Made by a program: the position numbers and the translations under genes. A stretch of DNA of 64,000 nt from Jaapia argillacea MUCL 33604. Its lineage: Eukaryota > Basidiomycota > Agaricomycetes > Jaapiales > Jaapiaceae. This document shows positions 1-12,050 of this stretch, one piece after another. The DNA lies in assembly GCA_000697665.1 (NCBI GenBank), contig KL197710.1, forward strand, positions 1,217,837 through 1,281,836, in the 5' to 3' direction. Under the pieces are notes generated by a model, which was not told the origin of the DNA, did no database searches, and saw nothing but the letters and a program-made list of their open reading frames with translations. Within the stretch, counting starts at the first letter, position 1; the number at the start of each line of letters is the position of its first letter.

Positions 1-1097
1 GGTATTGTCATCCATGGGGAAAAAAGTGCCACCAAGAGTCACGGAAACACTGTAGTGTCGAAAATGAGCATGACGTGTCCCAGAGGAAGTGGGTAAAATG
101 CTTACAGAGATGTATTTGTGGCCTTTGTGTTTGCCTGTCGCAGCAGGGCCCTTGATTGGCAAGAAACGATGACAGTGGGGACAGTGATTCGGTCCTTCGG
201 AGGTAGGGCGTGAAATGGTGACCATATACTAGTTGGCAGACACTTGGTATAAATTATAATGTATGTAGCAAAGTCACAGAGAGGAAGATAGACGGTATCG
301 CCGGCGTTAATGGTGTCGTTCGGGCTCGTTGTTGTAGACAGCGAGAGCGAATGGTTTGGGATAAACAACACAAACACTGACACATAACGCGTCGCTATAT
401 TGGGAGACGGCGGGTGGTGCCGATGATGGCGGAGTTTGTACTGCCGATGTTGCCGCGGGACGAGCTCCCGGACAATCGACCATTGCCTTCCCGGAAATCC
501 CAACTCCCATACTTCTTGAGTGGTACGGTACACATCGACGTGATTCTGGGTCGCCTGAAACCTACAGCTCACTGCTGGTATCCCGGGTTGGTGAAATTCC
601 AACCATATCATCTCTCGGGCGGGACAGGGTCCGAGTCGTTGACACTGTCCGTGCTCGCTCTCAATCCGCTCTGTGGACTTCCCGGTGTCCGGATCAGCTA
701 GGAGAGACGGTTTACCCCAGAACTCCGCTCTTCGCATCCTCAGGCAACGAATGAACGAGCGCAAAACGATACGGTCTCCAATGGAGAGAGAGCAGATGAT
801 TGTTTCTGCCCTTATGTAACACCCCACGGGGAAGACTGTGGACATTCACAACTGATTAGCCTCTTTGGTTTTTGCGGAAGCATATCGTCAAGCGTATGTT
901 TATACGCTCTTCTTCGCCTTATATGTTAGCACATGACTTGGGTGCTATGCTTCGAAGCCAGGCACTTGGGATAATGCAATGACCATCGATGTCAAGAAGA
1001 AACCCCGTGGTAACGTCCATGGAATGGTATTTAGTTGGGAAGGAGGTCGTCTTGATCCTCCAGGGTTTCCCTCTCAATCCTTCAAGACAGCTTAAAC
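1..1097. other. Upstream region without a supported gene
   Basis: No recognisable gene lies here. A minus-strand frame stays open from 845 to 102 (about 247 codons) and a shorter plus-strand frame overlaps it, but neither resembles a known domain. I see no convincing splice pattern and both translations look random. The last few hundred bases, before 1098, probably hold the promoter and 5' leader of the transporter gene that follows. Confidence 0.4.
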
Positions 1098-3923
1098 ATG
1101 GGCTTGGGTATCTTGGAAGACAAGCACCTTGAACACGTACCAGGTAAGTCCACCTTACCTCCGAATCCTTGTGTCCTGCATTATTCCGCGCATATGCTCC
1201 CATTGAAGTGCTGACGGATAATCGTCCGGATCACTTCAGGTACATCCATCTTCAGCGACGACCCAAATGCTGCTGCACAAGCGGCATACGAGGGAATCGA
1301 TTTGTCCCTGCTCAAGCACGGCACCGGGAAGAACGCTCACGTCGTACTCGTGAGTGATGTGTACCACAGCTATCACTTAGCTTCCTCAATCTTATATCTC
1401 CAGGTTCCGCAACCAAGTGACGATCCTAATGACCCACTGAACTGGCCACAGTGGAAAAAACACATGGTGAATTTATATTTTCCAATTTTGATTTCCGAAT
1501 GACCAGACTTAACAATTCCCAGGTGTTCTTTGTATTGTACGGTAGATTCATCTGATCTGGAGCTAACCCGAAGCTTATATGTCCTCCTTTCTAGAGTATA
1601 CGGAAGTGAGTTTCCGTCTCGATATCCTTCAGTCATTTTCTCAACACATCTTCACATCCAGCCGTAATATGCGGTGCATTGGTCAGTTGGGACCTCACAC
1701 CTTTGTCACCAGCATCTGACCCAAGCGATTCTAGGGACCTCTTGTTTCCGCCGATATTGTGGGCCTTGCAGTTGAATTCAACGTGTCTATACAGGCGATG
1801 AGTCGAGCCTTGGGGTCTGCTCTCGTCGCTGCCCTCGCTGTGGCCACCGTGATATGGACTGCAATATCTATCAAGATCGGGAAGGTTTGAATCTCCTCGG
1901 ACGCGACGTCCATCACGCCGTTAACTTTATGTGTTGTTTCAGCGGCCCGTGTTTCTTATTTCAACAATTATTATGATGGTTGGGTCGGTCATGTCTGCAT
2001 ACTGTAACGACGCCTTCTTCCTGTTCGGAAAGCCTGCTGACGGGCCTTGTAGCCAAGAACTACAACACATTATTAGGCTCACGGATCATACAAGGTAAGC
2101 GCTGGTTCGTAGCGCAAGTCTCATTCATCTAACAGTCCCTAGGCGCTGGCCAATCTGTGCTCGAGGTAATCTACTTGTGTATCTGCAGTGACTATTTCGT
2201 AGTGATAACTCTGAATTCATAGTTCCTGGTTGGCGCATCGATCAACGATATTTACTTCACCCATGAGCGTAAGTTTCGTTGTTTTTTGGGGAGCGAATGG
2301 GACCATTTACACCAAATTTTACAGGCGGTATTCCAGTAGCAGCCTGTGAGTACCCCTTGGTCCAATACCAAAAACGCAGAGGTTGTGAAATACTTCCCAG
2401 GGAATCTCGCCCTCCTCAACGGTATAAATATTACACCGCCCATCGCCGGTCAGGTCATCCAACACCTTGGCTGGAGATGGACGTTCAAGATATTCGCCAT
2501 TGCGAATGCAATTCTCTTCGTCCTTCAGGTCGGCACCATCATATTATTCTCCACGACTCGTCGTTTAATCTCCTCGACTAGTTCTTCTGCATGCCGGAGA
2601 CGACTTTCTTAAGATCCGAGCCTGAACTACTTGGCGGATCTGGTAACTCGAAAGAGAACCAGGATACATCTTCATTTGAGAAGCATGGGGATTCCAAACT
2701 CGAGTCTTCACAACCTGTTTATCGGAGGAAGACATATTCGCAGGACCTCGCTATCTGGAATGGCATATATCCTACACAAGCCTCGTTCTTGAAGCTGCTT
2801 TGGCGTCCGATCGAGTCTATCGCATCTCCTATCGTCCTTTGGGCTGGACTTGTGAGTGAATGATGACTATGGGCCGTTTGAAATCTGATTGCATCCCGCA
2901 ATAGATCTACGGCGTTGCGATTACTTGGTTGGTGCTACTTGCCACGAGCGTTTCTCAGATCTTCTCCGCTCCGCGTTTGTATTTCTCATACTTTTTTTCA
3001 TTTACTGCAATCTTACCCACTCGCGTTTAAGCTTACAATTTCGATTCCGGTCAAGTCGGCCTGAGTAAGTGTTTCTCGTTGTCGCCCCAACTTCTATTCC
3101 AACCTCCCGAATAGCATATATGGGTCCGTTCATTGGCGCCGCGTTAGCCGCGCTGATTTCTGGCCCACTCACTGATTTCCTGGCGCGGTATCTGAGTGCG
3201 CGAAACAAAGGTATTCATTTCCGCCACCCAATCTTCCATGACTCTTACAACGATGTTTCCAGGGACGTTCGAGGCAAGTTTCGGGATTCTACTCGGATCT
3301 TTAGAGACACCTCCACTGACCATCTGGCTTACCTCAGCCCGAGTTCCGCCTACCCCTGGTGATATTCTATGCTATTTTCGGATCGATGGCATTCTTTGGC
3401 TGGGGCATTAGTGCGAACGTTCAAGACCCGTGGATTGGACCTGTTATTTTCTTTGCTCTGGCGAACTTCGGCATCACATTAGGAGCGTCTGGTTCGATTG
3501 CTTATGTGGTGGACGCCCACCGAAGAAGCGCTGAGATTGCCATGGGAGGGTGGGCCCCTTTCTCCTCGCAGACCTTGAATGATGCACTCAAGCTGCCACT
3601 TACTCCAGCGTCATCCTATTCAAGAATATTTTCTCAGTGATCATTACCTTGTTCATCAATGAGTAAGCCTATCATCCATCGTCGTTGAATATTATCTTAT
3701 ACAAATACATTACCACCTCAGTTGGCTTGTTGCCAGAGGTGTCCTCAGCGCCTTCTGTACCGTTGGGGGCGTCATCTTATTCACAACGCTGCTGACCATC
3801 CGTGCGTTCTCCCTTGAATTTACTCACGCCCGCTCATGCTTTTTTGTTGCAGCCATGTATATTTATGGCAAACGGGCGCGGTCATGGATCCACCGTAGCA
3901 TGAAGCTGGATAACGACGAGTAA
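1098..3923 (+). CDS. Major facilitator superfamily transporter (HOL1/DHA1-like), many introns
   Basis: This is a plasma-membrane multidrug or polyamine-type MFS permease of the kind common in basidiomycetes. The start is chosen because the first exon (1098-1143) and second exon (1240-1349) read MGLGILEDKHLEHVPG and then LLKHGTGKNAHVVL. The third, from 1404, reads VPQPSDDPNDPLNWP. Together these are the hallmark cytosolic N-terminus of HOL1-like transporters. Hydrophobic segments follow in short exons, for example GPLVSADIVGLAVEFNVSIQ near 1737-1800. The frame ends with a basic tail, KRARSWIHRSMKLDNDE, and a stop at 3921-3923. At least ten short introns are needed to keep the frame, and several internal boundaries are not fixed here. 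The substrate cannot be told from sequence. The family call is secure. Confidence 0.85.
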
Positions 3924-5028
3924 TCCTCGTAATCAAATGCACCATCAATCATGATTCTCTCCTACTCCGTTCCCATTGACCGCTTTGTGTTATTTCTGTG
4001 GTTCTACTTATCTCAATTTTTTCCGAAATTCCGATGTGTGTCGTGATCATTCCGCCAGCCTTCGAGCCTCCGCTTTCAGGTACGCCCAGCGTGATTGAAT
4101 CTTATTAGACGTCGGCCACCCCAACGCCCGCTCAAGAGATATTCAAATTTGCTAGACTCACCTGGCCATACTTGGCATGCCAACATATCCTCTTGAGGCT
4201 TTGATTACAGGGTTACAACTGGCGCAGTGCCGCTTGGCATCCCAGCTGCACGCAGCGCCCTGTGTCCACGTTTTTCAGATCTAGATAGAATCTTATATGT
4301 CTCTCCGCAATCGTTATGGACGTCCCTCTCCAGCAGGTTCAAGATTTTCTCTGTGTATCTTTTTCTAATCACTGTGATATCCGGCGAGTTCAAGGGATTG
4401 ATACGTAGATAGGAACTGGTTCAAACCTGTTATTAGAGTTTTCTGGATCCCATGCCAGTGCCACGCCCGAGTGAATGGAACCGCGAGTTCCCTCTTCACT
4501 CCTAACTATTTGAGGGTGTCCTGACAGATTAAGGCATTATACAGCCCCTCTCGATTGCCCTGGCGATTAATCGGCGACTTCTACAGTCCGAGTTGAACAA
4601 AATTAGCTTGCCCTAGCCAATCTCGGATGAGGAATCGGCGACGGAAGCCCCAGAACGAACTCAAATCCAGCACGATGCAACAAGTGTGCCGTTTTACTTC
4701 ATTTTACTTGAGATCTCGTCTAACGGGGGGCAAAATTCACGACTTCCTGTCCAATGAGGGGCAGACAGGGAAGGTCTGTCCGCATAAATACTAAACCTAG
4801 CAAAACACATTGAACAGGGTCTTCGTGTATATCATAGGGCGATGCGCTCGGAGAGGGGACATCAGCACCTCTCGATTGGTATCAAGCGCTTTGGCAGGAG
4901 GCATGTCCAGAACTCTATTGGTCAATGTCCCTGAGGCTTAAAAGCCATCCGTCGTGATCTGACCACATTACCCATGCCCGCAGGAGAATTGGGATTGTTG
5001 TTCCACAACTACCAGTTGCCGATCTTGA
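3924..5028. other. Intergenic region, nothing recognised
   Basis: This stretch follows the transporter stop. Only short open frames on both strands are present, and none looks like protein. An AT-rich CATAAATACTAAA element near 4783 could be a core promoter for something downstream, but no clear start follows it. Confidence 0.4.
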
Positions 5029-5766
5029 TTGACCCGGCCGTGCGCTATGGGAAATGGATATTATAGCTCGAATGCTTCATCATCTTGTTTCTCTTCCCTA
5101 CCACTTGGGGTGGGTGGCATCCCAACCACTCGACCTCCGTCACAAAATCGGTATCAACCGGACGACCAGCAGATGAATCAGAGGGGAAGGCCTGACTTGA
5201 TGGTGATTCCCATTTCACGTCTGCCTTGTCTCTTTGGAAACCAATGGCGCGTTGGATTGCTATTCTAGCAGACGGTTGATTACCGCTATGCGGGGGGTCG
5301 GTGGCATCGGCGAAGATTTCCCTTGGTGAGTTATAAATGAACGAATCACCCTCGGGCACTTATTCTCACTGTCTTGTCAGTCCATTGTGCTGGAGGAGGA
5401 GGAAGATACCAGCTCCTCCAGTGGATCCAGTGAAGCGCCCACATCGTCTGACGGCGACAGCCACTCTCAGAGGAAACGTGTGGGGCTCACTGATCTGGTC
5501 GTGGTACGTCGTTAGATCTCTATGTCACCGCAAAGTGGCTGAACGAACGGAACAGGGATTTGCACTTACCATCAGGCGTGGATTTCTCCGAAGGGCGCGA
5601 TCATCAGACTCGTTACGATCGACGACCAGTGTCAAGTCCAGAAGGATGCTCATAGACTGAATGAAACCGGGTAAGACGGGATGGAACCATTCACTTGTAG
5701 GATCTATATTCCGAGATCGTGTACAGTTACTGTCGAGGCTGCTCTGTTGTACAGTACCATGTTGTT
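5029..5766 (+). CDS. Possible spliced gene of unknown function, unresolved
   Basis: I do not recognise this. A chain of exon-like blocks can be joined in one frame: up to 5202, 5269-5325, 5381-5503, 5576-5670 and perhaps 5701-5766. The central block reads like a real protein, with an acidic Ser-rich stretch (IVLEEEEDTSSSSGSSEAPT) followed by a basic SQRKR segment. The next exon reads WISPKGAIIRLVTIDDQC. The last intron (5671-5700) would be only 30 nt, which is too short to be comfortable. Another frame from about 4975, starting MPAGELGLLFHNYQ, also looks coding but meets TAG and TGA codons. The region may therefore be a decayed gene, a gene whose exons I have misjoined, or chance. Neither the start nor the end is defined. 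Confidence 0.25.
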
Positions 5767-6094
5767 GTAAGTGTAGCAATGTTGTATTCTTGGAGGGTAT
5801 GTTCTAGAATAAGCACCGACCTATTGGCTGTGTTTGGGGCTGTGACATCATCGCCGTGGTTTCGCCAGCATCGGGTTTACAGAGTTCCAGTCTCATCGGT
5901 AGTGGAGGCGATGAGGCCGAGTTTCAGAGTCTGTCAATTTCTTGTGTTTGTGGAGTCAGTGCTACCTCGTGGAGTCAATTTTATCACTGCGCGACAGGAC
6001 CAGATATAAAAAGCTGGGGATCTCTACGGTTGAATCCCCCATCTGTGGCTCTTGCGACCTCTGTCTATAATTCTCCATCTCCATACCCTGAAAA

Positions 6095-6454
6095 ATGATG
6101 TCGTCGGAGCATTCCACACACGTCCGCTTTCCATCGCAACTCCCTGCTCCGCCTGCGGATCGTCCAAGACGTGTATGTGTCAAATTTCTATGATCTCGAA
6201 AGACTGACTGAGCGATCGTTGTGTAGAATGGCATAACATACCCAAAACTCGCCCAAGCGAAGGGTGTTCGCTGCGATCGAACCGCTTTTGCTGATTTGCA
6301 TTGGGGACAGCGGCCTCTCTCTTCGATATCAGCCTCCTCGTCTCCTATTCACGAATACCCGGCCCCATTGTCCCATGGACATGAGTCCCATATGACGGTG
6401 CCAGCCTTGTCGCTATGTTGGTCCATTTCACCTCCCACGTATTCCAGTCACTGA
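6095..6454 (+). CDS. Small two-exon orphan protein
   Basis: A short gene with exons 6095-6172 and 6227-6454 encodes about 101 residues. The intron starts GTATGT, carries a CTGAC branch site and ends TAG. The coding frame is uninterrupted across the junction (phase 0). The protein starts MMSSEHSTHVRFPSQ and is rich in Ser, Pro and His. It has no signal peptide, membrane helix or known domain. The good intron signals and start context are the only support, and no family was recognised. It could be a lineage-specific protein or a transcribed non-coding locus. Confidence 0.4.
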
Positions 6455-6713
6455 CGTAGCGGCGTGCTACAGAAAATTTGCAGCGGCCTGGCACCATTCA
6501 CGAACTATCATCACGAATTTGTATCCCTTCAACGGTCATTACCCTAAATCGATCACGAACTAGTTCTCATCCACTACCTTATTCACTATAGTCAATTCCA
6601 CCGAAATATACCTGTATCATACTAGGCGTAGTGCTGTAATACATGGATGGACTTGTTGTGTTACATGACTAAAAGAACTGAAACGAAAGACTCAGAGAGC
6701 AGAAGTGTGCTTC

Positions 6714-8097
6714 TCAATCACGCTCTGCGACCAAAGCACCTCGCCCCCTTCGTATCCTCTCCTCTAACCCGCCCTGCCCACCAAACACCCTCTTCTGTTC
6801 CTGGCTCAAGAAGCCTGCCATACCCTTCGACTTAGATCTCAGCTGATCCTCCGCCTCCATGTCCGCCTTCTCCTTCTCGAGCATCGCGGCAAGGCGTTCC
6901 TTTCGTTCCTCCGTCATGCTTTGAGCGTTTGAACTCATAGCTGCGAGGCGAGCAGCTCGATCATCACTAGAAGATGCAGTTTTCGGGGGATCGGAAGTGC
7001 GAGGAGGAGGCCGTGGAGGTGGAGGGCTATAACGAGATCGTTTGCGCTCCGGAGGGTCATAACGACCAGCACTTCTACTTCTGCTTCGTCTCCTCTTCCC
7101 CAGGTCCTCCTCGCTCCGACTTCGACCACGAAAATTGTCGTCAGACTCATCCGATCTTGGCCATGCACGAACTCTGTCATCATCAGCTCTCGACTTGGTT
7201 GGTCGCTCGTAACTGCGACTTCGGTCACGTCGTCCGTACGAATCGACAGGGCTACGGTCCCGACCACTTCTGTCGGCGTATCGGGAACGGGGTGGAGGAG
7301 AACGTGAGCGACGACTGTAAGGGCTGGGTGATCGCCTCGAAGAAGGATAACGGTCTTGAGAATCAGAGCGGCCACGATTGCCCCGTGGGGAATAGGACCG
7401 ATCCCGGATACGGTCATGTCGGTCTTTCTCCCTGTGCTTGTCCTTTTTCTTCTTGTCTTTCTTATCCTTCTTGACCTTCATCCCGGTGCGCTCCTGCATT
7501 TCCCGCAACCGAAGGGGATTGGACATGAGTGCTTGGTAGGCAGCTTGCTCCTGTTGTTTGATGGCGAGCAAGGGGTCTTCCCGAATTTTGGCCTGGGTAT
7601 CACGAACAGTATTCGCATATTGAGTCGCGATGAAGTTCTTGTGGGCAGCGCCAATCTATCCAAGAAATACCGTTGTTAGTAAACATGAGGTGATGGTAAA
7701 TCCTTAGGACTCACCTTCGCATTCTCATCCGCTGTCAATATCTTGTCGACTCGCTTCTTGCCTAGCAAGTAGTCCTCCAGTTCATTGGCATTCTGACTAC
7801 TCCCCGTAGCTGGAGTTGCGTACATCCAATCCAGCTTCTCTACCCTTTTCTTGCCTGTCGACTCTTCCTGCAAACGTTGTAGCTCTTGAAGCTGCCGCTC
7901 CTCCTCTTTCTCCTTGCGTAGCTGGTCCAACTTCTTCTTCTCTTCCAACTAATCCAAATGTATTATGAGTTCAGGGTGAAGACCGCAATTGAATTGGTGT
8001 TACTCACCGCCTTCTTCTCCTCCAACCACACCCGCTCCTGGTTCTTCAACAGGAGCGGATGCCACGACTTCTTCATGTTCAAGTCTCCACCACCCAT
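6714..8097 (-). CDS. CWC25: Pre-mRNA-splicing factor CWC25
   Basis: CWC25 joins the spliceosome just before the first transesterification step and stabilises the catalytic conformation. Exons 8097-8008, 7948-7715 and 7655-6714 give 421 residues. The N-terminus carries the CIR_N-type motif [21 protein letters not shown] Glu/Lys-rich helix and the diagnostic LDWMYATP and [14 protein letters not shown] segments follow. The middle is a long Arg-Ser domain, and the C-terminus has the [15 protein letters not shown] block. Length and order match fungal and animal homologues. The start is chosen because the DLN motif must be within the first residues. The flanking genes are unrelated in function. Confidence 0.93.
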
Positions 8098-8341
8098 CTT
8101 GACGAATTACGCTGGTACGAAGAGGGATAGAGTGGTAAATCGAGATCAAGGAGGACCTGGAGCAGCAGACAATGAGACGGTGAGCGCAAGAGCAGAGGCG
8201 GGAGTGTTTGTTCGGTGTTGGCGCAATGCCCAAAAGTAGAATCGGCAAGCGCCGGTGGCGTAAGCTTTCCTCTGAACGACACGCACTACGACAGAGTTTG
8301 GTGGTCGGACCTTGCCTCAAGCCTGGTGCTGGAACAACAGA

Positions 8342-9312
8342 ATGGCATCCCTTCACGATGAAATGCTGGACGATCTAGAGGCAGGGGAAACCGATCGTCT
8401 TCACAATCCCGACCGCAGCAACCCACCCATGCCAGAGTGAGTTCGTTCACTACTTGCTTCCGTGTCAGTTTCTTGACCGACCATGGTGTGATTTGTGATA
8501 GACCCTCACGCTCCATATACGCCATGACCCGAGAAGAAATTGTAAAGGGCATCGCAAATCGATTCGTCCATTCACGAGTGTATATCGTCCTATACCTCGC
8601 AATGGCCGCCTTATCAGTCACGACGGTCGTACTGAGCATGACCGATGGGTGTCCAGGGTTGGCCTTTTTCATTCTGGAGATCATCATCAATGTTAGTATG
8701 ATTTGTGAGGTTGGAGTAAGATTCGTCGCTTTTGGTCGAGTGAGTGGAATCCACTTTCGAATTTCATCCATTTCCTGACATCGCCTCGTTGGTTCGTTTC
8801 AGCAATTCTGGAAGTCACCGTGGAACGTGTTCGATCTTATCCTCACCCTATTTTGTGCGATAACTCTACTGGTGATAGCGTTTGCTGGATGTGGTACCAC
8901 CAGCAAGGAAGAAGAGTTACTTGATACATTCCTATTGATCGCACGAAACGTTCTCCAGTTTGGTCGATTAGCAGCCATCATGCGACAGTTCGTTTTCATC
9001 CCCACTCGATGCTCACAAACGTTACCCTGACTATTTCATTCCTTTTACACCCCCAGGTCTGGTCAATCCATATTCTCGCAACCAAAACGCATTGATCTCT
9101 CCACGGCGAGAAGAGCCGGATACGATCTTGACATCGACATGCCAGATGATGAACCACTGATAGGAGCTCGCCCGATACTATTTGACGCCCACGATGAGGA
9201 TGACGAAGAACTAGAGAGACGACGAGAACCTCCAAAACCAGAAGATATGCCCCGAGCTGTACAGGCAGCATTGGAGAGGGATGATGAGGATGTGTGGGCT
9301 TCGTTAGGATGA
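8342..9312 (+). CDS. Four-helix ion-transport (voltage-sensor-like) membrane protein
   Basis: Exons 8342-8436, 8502-8739, 8803-8987 and 9057-9312 encode 257 residues. After an acidic cytosolic start come four hydrophobic segments: one beginning VYIVLYLAMAALSVTTVVL, one around AFFILEIIINVSMICEVGVRF, a third after NVFDLILTLFCAITLL, and a fourth, LLIARNVLQFGRLAAIMR. The WNVFDLILT motif is typical of S3 of the Ion_trans family. The fourth helix has spaced arginines like S4, but at wider intervals than the usual every-third pattern. No pore region follows, and the C-terminus is an acidic tail. It therefore resembles a stand-alone voltage-sensor domain rather than a full channel. Whether it conducts protons, cations or nothing is not evident. 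It lies divergently next to CWC25, 244 bp apart start to start. Confidence 0.7.
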
Positions 9313-12050
9313 CATTTGATAGAGGATATATCATAGTATGTCAGGGACTATTTTTTTTCACTTTTTGGCTTGTAAGTACTCGTATGAGTCACCCTAATAC
9401 CACAGCCTATTCGAGTATGGGGAGGGTCGTTGATTGTACGATCGGGGTCGCCAAGAGACCGTTTCTGCGTCCAGATCCACAAAATCAACATGCATCACCA
9501 TGCATCACCTTCCCATCGGTTCCTTGGTCAGTCCGTGATTATCTCATGGGTGAACGGATCGCGGCGTGAGGGGTCCTCTTGTCCAGCGAATCTATTTGAC
9601 CAAGGTTGGAGTAGGAGCGAAAATGCGGTCGGCACACTGAAAAACAGGTGCTCCCGAGGCCGTTGGACCTGCGTTAATATTGATGGTGCCAGGTGTGATC
9701 ATCCTTGTCCCCTAGACCGCTGTTACCAGCCGATTCAGACGCAGAGAAACGCTGAGGCTGATTTCGCCCGAGCAACACAAGTGTTGCACAAAACCATTGT
9801 TGGTGCCAAGCTTGATGGGACGGTGGCACCACCTACCCTTCTGCTTCACTGGCTGTCGACACGACCGATCCAATCGAGTTGCGAGACTATTTCTCAGAAA
9901 TATCACAAGGACGAGTCAGAGAGGTCCACGCGCGTTGACGGTCCCATCTGAATCGCCGGCTCTGGAGGTTGCACCCATCTTGTGCACCGGAAGCAAATCG
10001 GTCGATCGTTGATCACCACAAACTCAGAGTGCGTGTGTTGGCATATCGGGGTATATCATATGTCGCCTAGATGGACCAACGAACGTGGTTTCAAGGGAGA
10101 GTGATACGTGGATAAGCAAGGAGCGGAACTGTACTGTTTTGTTGGAGAAGTTGAAGTTGTTTGGAGTGAGGGTTTATTATATCGGAGTGTCGGAGCGTGC
10201 TTGCGGATCGGTCTCAACTTGACATGTTTTGTCGATGCATCGGCGTAACCGATTCTGTTGGAAATGGTGAAGTCAAACGCCAATATGAGTTCTGCTATCA
10301 GACGACAATCTGCGATATCGATCTTGCCTGGGTACACTACGCTCGGGTGGACGTGTTTGCGTGGAGGGGCTCTCCCGATTCCGAGTCAAACAGTGGCGCC
10401 TTGTGCTCGTGCCGATGGCAATCCGAGTACTCCCTGAGTCTCCCCCAGGTCGTGTCACGTTGGTTTGAGGAAGTCTGGAGGCCTAGGGTGAATCTCGTTA
10501 CTTTCAATTGGTGGGCAACGACTTACTTCACCGGGTTGAGATATGTCACTCCGTCATGCGATTCGTGGTTCCTTTACCATGGTCATGCAATCACCCGATC
10601 GAGCTCCTGCTGATCTGCCCGGCACTACTTTGTGGGTCCCTTAGCAGGTTTATTCGAAGGGGCTTTGCCCCCTGCTGCAATACTGGCCCGAGATGGCCTT
10701 TTTGCGGAGGAATAAGTAGGACATGTCAGCCCCGTCAGCCTGGACCGCCCCGACAACATATCTCCCGCCGCTATTAACGTTTATCAGCTGACGTTCACGG
10801 AACCATATGTTATCGCATGTAGCATTGATCGCTGAAGAACCTCAAAGAACCTGATGGGAGGCACAACCTTGTCCAATCGAGCGATTTACGGACCATTTCG
10901 ATGAACCAGGACCGAAAACACTCCGCTGGCTGGTACAAACGTGGACTGGTGATCATGGAGAACGGTAAGTACGCCGGGCATTGTTCTCGTGGTGAATCTT
11001 GTTGGAGGGGCTTCCTTCTTATCTGCCAGAAGCCGCAGGTGATTCCCAAGTAAGCAATCCGTTTCTCCTACGGGTGACTGGCGGCGGTACATATCTTGCG
11101 CGATTTGTGTCCCACACTGACACTCCTCTCTGATAGTTGCCCTCTCGCGGACGCCGACCGCGGTTACTGCTGGAGGTCGGAGTGGGGTTACCACGACGAC
11201 AATATGGGAACTGGCGCCGGCATTCATTTTCAAGGAAGAGAAGGCCAAGGGAGGAATATTCGCTGGCAGTGGGGCTGGTTCCCAGGAGAATACATGACGG
11301 GGGCTGCCGTCGCGTCGGTCAGGAAGACAATGGGCAAGAGCAGAGCCAAGAAGGCCCACCTGGGCAAAAGTTCGGCCAAGAAGTTGTAAGAAGCAGAGGT
11401 AGCGTCGGAAAGGTGTGTGGAGGGAAAGGCGGCAGCGTCCGGCAATTCGGCAATCTGGAGAAGAACATTGACGATCAGAGAAGGCGCAGATTAAGAAGCG
11501 CGATCCAGGGCTATTTGCGAATTGCGGGTACCACTCGATCCTGTGTCTGCGTGGCGGGACTATGGTCATAATAGCACTGCTGAGGGCTCGGAGGGTGCTG
11601 TAGTGTCTGCCATGTTCTGCATGTCCGCCGATGTCGAGCGTCGGACAGGGTTGGATTCAGGCTCAGTACTTTGCATTCTCATGCTAGTAATCTACGATCC
11701 GCCACCACGTTCCCACTTGCCAATCGAGTCAATTTGCTTTTCTTTGCGGAAGGTAACGATCACGTAAATTATGAGAAAAAGCAAGTTGATGAGGAACGGG
11801 CCCGATGTGTGGTCACGCTGTTGGACGCTTCGTGCCATCAGTCCCTCGAAAAGTTGCCTGGAAGGTTTCCAGCGGTGCCCATGTCCTCCTAATCCCTTCC
11901 CCGACGGTCAATTCCCGCTCATCCTGACTTTCATGCTGTCCCCGTCGTCACCCTCGTTCCAATAGCGCTGCATCTGTCTCTGTACCTGCTGCCATCTCTG
12001 TAGCTTAAATCCTAGGTCAATATCCCCCATATCCACTCGTTTCTGTCCAA
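9313..12050. other. 2.7 kb interval without a supported gene; several open frames
   Basis: No recognisable gene is present. Plus-strand frames at 9430-9951 and 10197-10613 are open but unlike any family. Around 10886-11569 the minus strand is open for 227 codons while two plus-strand frames are open opposite it. One plus-strand reading splices from about 10970 (GTAAGT) to about 11139 (TAG) and gives a Trp/Gly/Lys-rich stretch. One minus-strand reading gives a hydrophobic segment, AFLALLLPIVFLTDATAAP. Only one of these can be the protein, and the evidence does not decide. The last part, before 12051, has pyrimidine-rich promoter-like sequence for the next gene. Confidence 0.35.

Noticed and set aside
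102-845. Long minus-strand open frame of 247 codons at the window start
   Set aside because: The translation has no recognisable domain, odd composition and no splice or start support. An overlapping plus-strand frame is also open, so chance is likelier.
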